Positions 42,684 to 53,055 of a stretch of DNA of 64,000 nucleotides are shown piece by piece; the stretch's first letter is position 1; every line of letters starts with the position of its first letter. The stretch is from Cyathus striatus. Taxonomy: Eukaryota; Basidiomycota; Agaricomycetes; Agaricales; Nidulariaceae. A program made the position numbers and the translations under genes. Location of the stretch: contig JAOVFP010000016.1 in the NCBI GenBank assembly GCA_025738555.1, positions 1,798,001-1,862,000 of the forward strand, written 5' to 3'. The notes under the pieces were generated by a model that was not told the DNA's origin, did no database searches, and worked only from the letters and a program-made list of their open reading frames with translations.

Positions 42684-44990
42684 TTGTCTGGAAATATTGC
42701 CCAGAATACCTGAAAACTCAATGTGCCAGTCTTCCAACACATCAACTATGTCTAATGATAGGGCATTTAATTTTTGATGTGGTGCCTTTGACGACTCAGA
42801 CGATTTGGACAATGAAAATGGTTCTCTTTCACGTACCAATGACAATTCTTCCTTGGGCAGCCACATGGTACCAAGTGAATCTGTCAATCTGAGTCAATCA
42901 AGGACCTCAACCATTCAAAATGCAATGAACCAGGCATGGTCTACAAGCCCAACCCATTCAGCATCACAAAGATCAATGCAGCTACCAGAGAAAAAGGAGC
43001 CGGCACGTACTTCTAATGCTTCAATGCCAAGATTCGACCACAGAGGAATGTCAGAGAGACAAAATGCAGTGCCTAATCAGAAAGTGTGTTGAAACAGTCA
43101 ATGAAGAGAAGAGGGAGTGGGAAAGACACTGAAGAAGAAGCTGTCATTGAAGACTGGTCTGCAGAGGAAGGGTTCACGACCTCATTCTCATATGTAGTGT
43201 CTTTCTGTCTTCCTTAGAGATCTTACCACTGTTGCTTTGCAGGATCCTCTTGCAATGCTGCTACCTCTGCAGTTAGTAGCTCTTACCATGCACATGTCCC
43301 TCTTACACCTTCAAGACCAGTTGCATCTTCGAATTCGGCTCATGTATTTGCCTCAAAGGAACCCAAAACCCTGTCTGGGGCTGCACCTTCTGAGACAACT
43401 TTATAGCATGTAAAGAAAAGGCACCATATCATCCCTTTGTCCCCCATCCTCACTCCCATGTGTACATGCCTCTTTTCCCCCTTCATACTGCTTATGTGGA
43501 TATGTCCAACATTGCTTTACAGGTCCCTCTCACACCAAAGTCATTACCTCTGCCATTGGTAGTCCACACTGTGCACATGCTCTATTTACTCCTGGGACTG
43601 CTATTCCACCAAACACCACACATATACCTGATGAAACCCCTTCTAATGAACCTATTTCCCCAGCTGTAAGACCATTGAATAAAACTGCACATGACTCAAA
43701 ATCTGCGATTTTCTCTGCTTCATCATATGCACCCCCAGGTACTGGTCACAAATCATTTGCTAGGCCAGCCCCAGTTACATATACTTCGGAACTTCATTCT
43801 TCCCAAACAAACACTTCACCATCTCCACCAGTTCTGGTTCCTCCTGCAACAATGTTTCCTGCTGGACTTGCACCTCTGGAACACCTACCCTATCCCCTAT
43901 CATCCACCCTCTTCTTCTCCACAAATACCCATACCACCCAGCCAATGGTTCACACCTTGGCATGCACATTTCTCACACCTTCCTAATCAGAGGAAGACTC
44001 CCATGGACAAGGCCCCACCTCAATCATTCTCATCTCCTATACACCCCCCTACAGGGCCATCCACCCTTCTCCATTTGCTAAAGGGCCAATGTCATCTCCT
44101 CTAGGACCACCTCCAGCTCATCATATAGTGGAGGAAGCCACTGCAACAGTGGGATCATCTAATGGGGACAAGTTTCATCATGGTTTTAAACCAATTGAGA
44201 GAGGAAGTGGCATGTTCATGCTGATGTGGTCACATGGCCTAAGTAAAATGCCAGTTCACTGTTCAGCTTTTGCTTCAAGTGCTGCTCCTGTTTCAGGAGC
44301 AGTTGACAAGCTGGGTGGTGCTTTAGGTGCTGTCTGGCATTGTGGTCTGGCATGGGTGGCTGGAGCTCACACATCCAATGGTTATGGCATTACCCCAGAT
44401 TTCCATGTTAAGGATGAAGATTATCTTGTGGAACTTCATTTTCCAGTCGATTCTTCTTCATCTTTTCACCCAATTCAACCTAGGCTTTCATCTCAATCTT
44501 CTGTTCCCACTGTTATGAAGTATTCCCCAGAGCCTGATCCACATCTTCAGCCCAAGTACATCCCAGCTAGAAATTGTGTGAGCTCCAAGCTTGACATAGA
44601 TGAAGTGTACTCTCCAGATCAACCACTTCATAGCCCATGTCAACTAGCAAGCTTTGCTCATGAGCCACAGGCTCCTGTGTCTAATTGGAATGCTTATGTT
44701 GGTCATGCTGTTCCCCATCCTCAGGCACCCATTTCGAGCAAGAATGCAAAAGTTAGTCATACTGCTCCTGTACGGCCTCTGATTGATACAAGTGTCACTG
44801 GTGCTGGGAGCAATGCGGTGAAGAGAAAGAGAGATGCGTATTCTTTCTCTGTGGATGATCCGGATGAGAAATGGAGTATGCTTCCCTCAAAGAAGGGGAG
44901 GAAATCTACTTCCAAGTCATGGTCTTGTCTTCCTTGTCACAGTAGATGTGGTTGACCTGTTTTGCTTTGATTGTAGGGCTACACTTGGGG
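42684..44990 (+). pseudogene. G2, decayed copy of gene G1 (5' part)
   Basis: Aligns with G1 from just before its start to exon 4. The start codon is lost (CCAGAATACCTG instead of CAGAATGCCTG), the first donor GTATGT has become ATATGT, and frameshifts occur, for example GAGAGAGGAAGTGG at about 44,205. Most differences are CG to TG or CA, as in TTCGTCGAGG to TTCATCATGG. The longest surviving frame is 44,089-44,955. An element is inserted at 44,991 in the equivalent of exon 4. Confidence 0.85.
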
Positions 44991-45724
44991 TGAAGAGGTG
45001 AACTTGAGTTTGAAGGTCCTACGCAAAGAAATGTGAGTCTCTGGCATGTCCATCCAGCATTAAGGTTCTAAGGTAATGAAATAAAGTGTTAGTGATGTGA
45101 TTGAGAGGAATAATGATACAGAAACAGAGAGAACTTCAAGTTGAAGTTCTGGGATGAGTGAGGTTGAATGAAGTTCATTTCGACAAGTTGAAATGAATAG
45201 AACATTGCAGAACATTGTAGACAGCGACAGAGAACAAGTTTGAGACATTTAGATGAGAGCTTGAGATGGTAAACTTCACTGGATTTCAATATACCTAGAT
45301 GTACAGTTTATATAGAAAAGAAAGTATATACCTAAAAAGAGTGAACTGAGTGTAAGTAAGGCCAAGGATAAGATAGGAATTGAATAATTGTTCCAAGGAG
45401 TCAAAACATGAGTCTGTTTGGAATGGAATGTAGAGAATGAATTAAAGATAGGGAAGGAGAAGGGATATGTTGAGATATTGATATGAGGGCGGTTAGATCT
45501 TGAAGCGCCACTATTGAGCAGTGTCTCGGTTACTTGAGTCAGTGTTGTAAACATTCCTGTGGTGTTCTTGGTGTTGACTATATAATTAGCATTGTGGTGA
45601 AGGGCATGGAAACGGAGAGTGTTGAGGAGTGTGTTGAGGTGGCAGAGATGATAGCGTAGATGCACTGTTTCAAGCTTGATGACGTGAACACGTCACATGA
45701 CTGTACATGTTCACAGATCTTGTA

Positions 45725-48700
45725 TGGTGCATGGCACTTAGTCACCACCAACTTTGTGCAACCAAAATGACTTTGTGAGAAAATGTCCTATAGTTTATTC
45801 CTCTTGCCAAAGTGCTTAGATTGATGAGGGGAATAAAACGCCCAGACAGATTTTTGAAATTTGCAAAACTGATGGAGATATAATTTTTGGTCAACTCAAA
45901 TTCCACTGCATTATGTAACACCTTCCAAATACATCAATATATTCCCACAATTTATATATTAGTAATCAAAGGCCATTGCAACCGCCTCAGGTATCCTTCT
46001 GTGAGAGGTATAGTGCCACAAAGAAAATTGTTTCACCTTGATTTGAGCCTCTTTTGCTCCAAGGCCTTCATGGTAAGCATCCATCCAATGTATCATGTGA
46101 AGTTCCCATTTCCATATTGTTTCAACTGAAACTGATTCAAGTGCTTTTGGTAAGTTTTCTTGAAGGGCAGAAAATGTGCTGTTACAATGCTCCCTGAGGT
46201 AACACTTGACTGATCCCCAAAAATACTCAATAAAATTGAGTTTGCAATGAAATTTTGGCAAGAAGATGCACAAATGACCAGCTGCTTCAATCACTTCCTG
46301 AACAAGTGATTTTCGCTCCAGAAAGTCAGGTTGCAGCTCAAGAATATGCTTTGCACAGCAATTGGTAGCACCAGATCGACATTTCCCTGATGATTCATCT
46401 CCCTTCTTTGGTGTACACTGTTTGATAAGACCTTCCTTTTCAATGCCTCTCTCCTGGATGACTTATAACATGCCTTTCAGCATTCCAGGAAAATGTGAAT
46501 AATCAAAGGGGAAGCTCATTTCTTGAGTGATTTTCACATCATCCCTCATAAACCAATCATTCCACATATGTGGTTGCTTTCCTCCTGGCCTCATATTCAT
46601 TCGTGATGCAATAAGAGCATCAACAGAATATGCTGAGTGGCTCTGTGAGTGGTCAACCATGATGAGGGCCTGATATTCTGGGCCATGTGCCTGCTCAAAA
46701 GCTGGAATAATTTTTTCTTTAAGCTGAGAAACAATTTCAGAAGAATTAAATAATGTGAATAATTGAGACAGACCTGTTTCACAAACAATTCTCCATTCCA
46801 ATACCCATCATAATTCTTCCCATACTTGAGTGTTTGACTTGCCTCTTTCAACCAGCCTTTCATTGAACAGATTACATCAGACTGATGGAGACCACATCCA
46901 ACTCCCTTTCTTTTCAAAGGCTGCTCCCCTTTCCAAACCCAAGACATCTCCTTTCCATCATTTGATTGTGCAGTCATTTCATCTTGAGCTACAAGAACCA
47001 GATACTGCTCACCAGGTTTGAGTGTTGGCAAGATAATTTCATTAACATTTCCAATTTGAAATTTTACAAAATGAGGCTCATATTCCTTCATCTTGGGAAG
47101 GAAAATAACTTGATGGTAAGCAACCACATCCTCCCTCTCATGACCATCATAATAAAGTGCTTTCTTATGGCTTGTATAATGAAATCCTTCTTTGTGGAGC
47201 CAGTGGCGAACAGTATGAAGGGAAACACCTTTGGCAACTGTCATTTTTATGCATGGGAAAAGTTCCACCTCCATGTACTTTTTCAATCTGGCAGGCATTT
47301 CATTCTCAACAATCTCATTGAGGTATTTCTTCACCTCATCTGGAAGCAGCTTGTTCTTTGTGAATGCAGCAAGTTTTTTGGATTCATAGCCCAACAATTT
47401 GAACAAAGGTATGAGTGAAGTTCTGTTTCCACTTTGGGGTTGTCAAGCAGTGAGTAAACTTTCTTGTGGTGACCACATCCTGACTTTGGAAGTTCTCGCG
47501 ACTTGACCCACACTGCCATCCACTCTTGCACCAATTGCCCACCCCATATTGCCACAAATCCACTGGCCTCTGCTGCTCTCTCTGATGCTTCAATCTTTCC
47601 CCTTCCACTTTTCACCATCATCTCAAGACAACTCCGAATTGCTCATGCATGATATGCCTGAAGACTGTTTGGACCAGCCTCAAACTCAGTGTGTTTCGAT
47701 GCAATAGCCTGCTCTATATCCTTCAAAGCTGTGTTCAAAAGCTCATTGTGACTCTCTTTCTTTTGCTTTCAAGAGTCACAATATGATACATTAAGCTTGC
47801 AGCATTTTTGTTGGGGAGGAGGTATAATGTTGGTTGATGAACTTGGATACTGGTCTAACTCATTGAGCTCTGGTAAGTTGTTGTCATCATCATCCCACTT
47901 GTCATCACTATCAGACTCTTCCTCTGGCATATCAGACAGGTACCCACAGCAGATCTCATCTGCTGAAGCTCTCGTCTCATGCTCTGGATCAGACATCACT
48001 GGCATGCTTTGGTCATCATCCTCACTCAATTTGTGTATTGGAGTTTGTGGGGCACTTGGAACAACACTTTTTGATTTCAATTTGAAGAAGGAACGAAAAT
48101 TATTTGCTTGTGCACTGAGCATGATATCAGTGAGATGATATTTCCCCTCATATCTGTAAACCACATTCTTACCTTTCTCTGGTTACTTTGTTGCACTCCT
48201 CTTTCTCCTGTAATGCTTGCCTGATTTCATGCTGCCATCAATCCAAGTTGCCAGTGTAACCAAGAAAGCACTGTGCCTCTGCCTTATTCCACATCTTCTT
48301 TGACTTTGTCCCAAGTGCACATTGATATGGTGTTTCTTGTGTCAAATCTCAAAGATCTTTCTCAATTTCCCATTGCCTCCTCAGTCCCTCAAGAAGTTCA
48401 ATGCCCTCAACATCCTCCAGATCATCATCAGCATCAATACCCAAGCTACCTTCATCCACATCATCCATTTCTTCCCACTCTCCTTCTGAATCTTCGAAAT
48501 CAGATGGCATATGAATGACAGTTCCATCCCATCCCACACTGTCTTCAGATTCACTGTCTGGCATGTCGCTATCAGATTGCATCACATGATCAATTGGCAT
48601 TGGGTTGTCATATAAGCCCAATCTCCAGCAAGCCTTGGCTTCTTGAGCTTGTGCAGCAACTATCTTTTGTGCTTTTCATGGTCCAGGCATTGATATTAGG

Positions 48701-48840
48701 GTGTAGGTAGAGATAGTTACAAGTACAAAATGGTAATCCTACATCGATTGGTTTGATTCTACATTCAGACAATTTCAAAATTTTTCACCAACAGATTCTG
48801 CCACTGCACATAGTTAGTAGTGACTAAGCACCGCGCACCA
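45725..48840 (-). mobile_element. Tc1/mariner-like (ITm) element, 3.1 kb, TA duplication
   Basis: The left end is TGGTGCATGGCACTTAGTCA and the right end (reverse complement) is TGGTGCGCGGTGCTTAGTCA, with the match continuing for about 35 bp. TA flanks both ends (45,723-45,724 and 48,841-48,842). It contains a broken minus-strand DDE transposase. It is younger than its host element, which is younger than the decayed G2 copy. Confidence 0.8.
45959..48650 (-). pseudogene. DDE transposase of the Tc1/mariner-like element (frameshifted)
   Basis: Minus-strand pieces in order: an acidic N-terminal region (48,621-48,349 with DSDMPDSESEDS; 48,164-47,769 with EEESDSDDKWDDDD). Then a helix-turn-helix-like part with ASERAAEASGFVAIWGG (47,621-47,331). 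Then TVRHWLHKEGFHYTSHKKAL and LVLVAQDEMTAQS with the first catalytic Asp (47,406-46,597). Then LIMVDHSQSHSAYS with the second Asp (46,801-46,463). Finally NFIEYFWGSVKCYLRE with the catalytic Glu (46,294-45,959). The DDE triad order and the N-IE-W signature fit the IS630/Tc1/mariner group. Frameshifts and stops separate the pieces, so it is inactive. Confidence 0.75.
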
Positions 48841-48884
48841 TAGAATCATTCATTCCACAGTGCAGGCTGAATGCCTGCTCTACA

Positions 48885-49882
48885 GGGGCAGGTGTGAAGA
48901 CTATGAAACCATTTCATATACCAGGTCTTTTGGGTGATGGGCAAAGGATGGGGATGAGTGCTACATCAGATAAGAGAGTTATTATGTTTCTTCCTCCTCC
49001 ACTTGCAGGTGCAGATGGTGGTTTGAGTAAGGAGTGTCCTCTTACTCCACCTTGCTCTTCACCATCACAGACTGTGTCAAGCATTCTACTGAAGGTGCAT
49101 GCCAAGATTCCACTGGTGATGCCTCAGTGTCGCTCTCCACAACCTTTGCCTTCCATGATAAGAACTGTTACTCCTCATATTGAGACAATCTCTGGTGTGG
49201 AGTCTCATCATCTTACCTATTCCACTTGTCATCTTCCTCTCAGTGATCCAGGTTCAAAAAGTGAACTGCAGGTTCTCTGTCAGTTCAATGTTCTCCTGAT
49301 TTTAAACCAACATGCTATCCATCTCCTGAATACTCTGCTGTATCATCTTCTGATCATGAGTTGCTGCAATGTGGAAAAGAAAATGCCAGAAGCCCTGCTT
49401 GTAATGCCAGCTCATTGCTTGATGGTCACACTGATGCTGCAGTTACTAATGTCGATCCCATTACTACTGCTACTGGTAACGCTGCTCAGGATACAACTGA
49501 TGCCATAGATCATTTACCAATCTCTCAAACCTCTGAACAACTCATTTCTGCTCCTCTCTGCTTGAGTACAGTGCCTACTACTGACAATTGTTACAGTGAC
49601 AAGGAAGACCTTCAGCAGACAATAGACTTTGGAGCTATAAAGGATCGCTACCCTTTAAGGGGTGACTTGATTCTTAAGGTATGTTCCTTTATGATTTTGT
49701 GTTTGTGGTGTATGCCCTGGAAGTGGTGGCACCTGTTTTCTTGACTGAACACCATTCACCCCCTTGACTAGTAGCACAGGCATCTCGTAGCTAAGGTGTG
49801 GGATGTGTTAGGTCTCCTGAGCTGTGGGTATGTTCATTGTGATGGGGATGTTCAGGATGAATTGTGTATTGTAGAGACTTGA
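48885..49882 (+). pseudogene. G2, decayed copy of gene G1 (3' part)
   Basis: Resumes exon 4 (TTKPFRIPGLLGDGQR equivalent) and keeps NVDP, DTTDAID and KDRYPLRGDLILK before GTATGT at the old donor. The last exon equivalent ends GAGACTTGA at 49,882. Several frameshifts (for example near 49,265) and CpG loss. No function expected. Confidence 0.85.
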
Positions 49883-50150
49883 TGTCATAGGTATTGCTAG
49901 TATCACTTAGGTCAGGACAAATATGGATCATGGTACAGTCTGATCTGATTAACACTTCAACCTGTACAAAAAAAGCTGCTATTGTGCCAATTCTTGAGCT
50001 ATTCAGAAGACCGGGAGAATTTAGAGAACACATGGGAGCACAATTTTTATGAGGTAGTTGATACAAACTAAGTACATCACACATGTAGCACCTATTGTGC
50101 ATGAGTACAGATTATAGTGACTCATGAGTATGAGTATGAGTGTGTAGTGC
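49883..50150. other. Tail-to-tail spacer between G2 and D
   Basis: CpG-free, AT-rich; nothing recognised. Confidence 0.4.
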
Positions 50151-52271
50151 TCAAATCACCCATGGGTTACCTGCTCTTGTGCCAATTACTGGTTCTACAG
50201 TAGAGTTTTCCTTGAAAGAGTTGATGGATGGTGTTGTGGTATCACTATATACATGTGACCATTCAGGAATCCCTCTTAATTTTTCCAAGTATAAGGAGCA
50301 TGCTTTTGTTTCTGTAAATGAACCTCAGCTCAATCTAGTTTATGTACAGTTGACAAATAACAATATAATACCTATATCATAGGTTGACTCTTTATTACTC
50401 TATGAAGTCACTCAACATCATAATTATGCTTTTGTTGGATTATCAGGATATTTAAAACTAAAATGCAAAATTTTTTAATTCTAACCTTACTCCAAAGTTC
50501 AATCCAGAATTTATCATGTGTAATGGCAATATTAGCCTCAGGAACCTGTTCATAATGTGGTAATTGGTTAATAGTTACCCTAGTGTTTTATAGAAAGATG
50601 ATATACTGGAAAACTAATATTATCCTTAGAATCTTACCTGAGACAATATGATTTCATTTATTACATTTAAAGGATGGAACAGCTAAATAATACAGACATG
50701 AAGGTTAAGAAAAGAATAAGGAAATATATCACAGGCTACTCACTGTGTTTTTGACTGGAAAATTGGCCACCCCAATATTGTTACTTAGAATGTTATGTTC
50801 AGATCCATTCCCACTACTTCCACTACTTTGACTTGTGTATTTAGTACTCCCTGAGGAATCAGAAAGTCCATCATTATAATATGACTTGTTGCCATCCATT
50901 ACCACCACTTTTCTAGGATTCAGCATCTTATCCCAAGTATCCTCAGACAATGATATTTTGAAGCCACGCAAGAACAAGCACTGGTTTCGAGGAGAAGCCT
51001 GTATCCCATCTTCAGAGTTTAAATCTGAATCTGGCATTGGGGCAGTCCTGTGATGCGAAGCTTCGCCAGTTTCTTTCCACTTGTAATAAGGGTTATTTGT
51101 GTCATTCGCCTTTCCAATTACCAACAAGCTGTCACACTCAGGAACAGTGATGTCAAAAGTTGCAATTCCCCAAGTCTTTGATTTGGTGTTCCCAGTGACT
51201 ACATATAGTGAGTGACGATCGATATCGAGGCCACAGGTGATTCCGGCATATCTATACCAGCTAATAGCATTCTCAGAAATAAATTCCTTTAAATGCATTT
51301 CATTTCTCAAGTCTTCCTTAGAAGCTCCATGAGGCATTGAGAGGATTGCACCTTTGCGGCCATCCTTACAGATGAAAGATGTATCCCTGTCAAAACAATC
51401 AAGTAAGTATGATATGAAAGTATCAAGACAAGCACTATGCCCACCCCGTATTCGTGTCTAAACGCGATACAATATTCAGATTTGAGACCTTGCTGTTAGG
51501 ATCAAAGGCAGTCCGAAACATTACTCTTCTCTTTGGACGTGGAAGAGAATCGAAATCTGCTGGAAGGTTGTCTGGATTGATGGGATTCTGGGTATTTAAC
51601 CAAATATTAAAGAGAAAGTCGAAGCCACCGTCGGAGGTGATGACACCAACATCTCCAACTGAAACACCCTTGCGACGATATTCAAGTGAGCAACTACTAT
51701 CTGGTTCCGGAAACCACAATGGGTAGCCGTGTTTAAGTGGGAACATATGCTCAATGTAGACGTCACAACTGGCAGGAGCTTGCGAGATGGCTTCTGATGG
51801 GAGGGACACTGTCCCATAGTTTGGAAACTGTGGATTTAGAATTGATAGAATCAGCAAGGAATATTTTTAAGTATAAGTATGTAAAACGATAGACTTCACT
51901 GTGTTAATGCTTGTCTCGCCTTCGGTGCTTGTGCTAATAGCCAGATCATGGCCACCGTCATTCGACTTAACCTAGCACTATATGTAAAGGAAACGTAAAT
52001 CATTTTTTCTGCAGCTTACAATTGTTGGAACGGATGGTGAATCGACTACGAGAGGATCTTGTGCCGTAAATATCGGTGCTGTAGGTGTGGGTGCAGGCTC
52101 TGTTTCCATGTCAGATCGACTTGAAATGTTGGGAAGCATCTCTATCAAAGCTTCTGCGATAGCGAGAGAGTTGCACTCGAGGTAGACAATATTTCCAGTA
52201 GCATTCAGAACATTTGCATTGGTTATTACTTGGTCCTGTCCGTTACTGAGTGCAGAAGTGACTGTTGCCAT
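50151..52271 (-). pseudogene. Gene D: same module, decayed C-terminal part
   Basis: Exons 52271-52020, 51971-51900, 51827-51445, 51386-50744, 50682-50638 and 50545-50486 splice in frame with the family pattern: SNGQDQVITNANVLNATGN, GYPLWFPEPD, GDVGVITSDGGFDFLFNI, RHSLYVVTG, WGIATFDITVPE and QCLFLRGFKISLSE. The next exon (about 50,430-50,370) has two in-frame stops (YDVE*LHRVIKSQ..). A stub exon from 50,311 (ETKACSLYLEKLRG) runs to TGA at 50,151 without a known domain. The part below about 50,700 is CpG-free while the part above is CpG-rich, so the 3' end lies in the mutated domain. A truncated product of about 500 residues could still be made. Confidence 0.75.
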
Positions 52272-53055
52272 TATGCAAGCCTATCTGAAATTGATCTGAA
52301 GTGCTTCGGGTTTGTATAGTCGTCGTTGTGAAGATGATGGGGGCGATGGTAATAATTCCCACCGAAGGAACCTAGGGCGTTTTCGATCAAGGGGTGACAT
52401 GGCAAGGTGACAGAATCCTTGAGGGAAGTAGTATCTAACCTCGAAAAACGATGAAAATGCTCGAAAAATTGAAGATAAAAACTTTCTTCATTGCATTTGT
52501 TTTCAGGTAGTTTCAGGTCAGGCTCCTAAAACCATCCGCTACTCGCTTTGAGGGGGCCCATCCTAATAGCGTAAGACATAATATGTAATAGACAAAATAT
52601 GTAACGTACGTCGCTTCGCGACGCACGTTAAAGGGCAAGCTTGACGAATCCTAGTTTTTAGTTATATTCTTTTTATACATACTAACTTGTTGTACAATAT
52701 TTTAACCACTACTATTTCTGCTTGAGTTTTGTTTAAACAGAAGAGGGGAATGATCATACTATTGACAATGAGCAGGGATATATTTACAATGGAAATGAGT
52801 GTACTCTAACGCACTGTAAGCACAAAGCGGACAAACCCGAGTATTTATGGATAAATCCGAGCGTGGCTGGTAAATCTGACGAGCGTTTCGGACAAATCCG
52901 AGAATGGCGGAGAAATCCGAGCGTGGCGGCAAAATCCGTACGTGCATGCACAGCCACTACGCATTTTCGCTCGCCAACGCAGACAAATAGGGGGAGCAAG
53001 CTCCCCCAATAAAACCAAATAAAACTCCCTCAACGCGAGTCGGAAGTCGGAAGTC
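52272..53055. other. D/G3 divergent spacer with hairpins and a short CpG-rich tandem repeat
   Basis: Contains a 29-nt hairpin at 52,602-52,630, AAATCCGAGCGTGGCGG-type repeats of about 20 bp at 52,838-52,945, and the perfect hairpin GGGGGAGCAAGCTCCCCC at 52,990-53,007. G3 begins abruptly at about 53,056, so an unclassified hairpin-bearing insertion may have removed its 5' end and promoter. Confidence 0.6.
52602..52630. repeat. 29-nt hairpin TAACGTACGTCGC-TTC-GCGACGCACGTTA
   Basis: 13-bp arms with one mismatch around a TTC loop. It may be a transposon terminus, as in the hairpin-ended elements elsewhere in the window. Not a bacterial-type terminator. Confidence 0.7.

Larger units (their letters stand above)
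44991..48884 (+). mobile_element. TGTAGAG-family element in G2 (about 0.78 kb) carrying a nested Tc1/mariner-like element
   Basis: GGGG at 44,987-44,990 and 48,885-48,888 flanks it. Exon 4 of the G gene reads across the gap (CTACACTTGGGG / CAGGTGTGAAGACT). The left end TGAAGAGG is a decayed TGTAGAGG, followed by the shared CTACGCAAAGAAAT box. The right end is GCAGGCTGAATGCCTGC with TCTACA. Removing the nested 45,725-48,840 element leaves about 776 bp, close to the 765-bp copy. Confidence 0.8.

Noticed and set aside
50140..50382. Plus-strand 80-codon frame
   Set aside because: It is the antisense shadow of the last exon of gene D (ETKACSLYLEK..).
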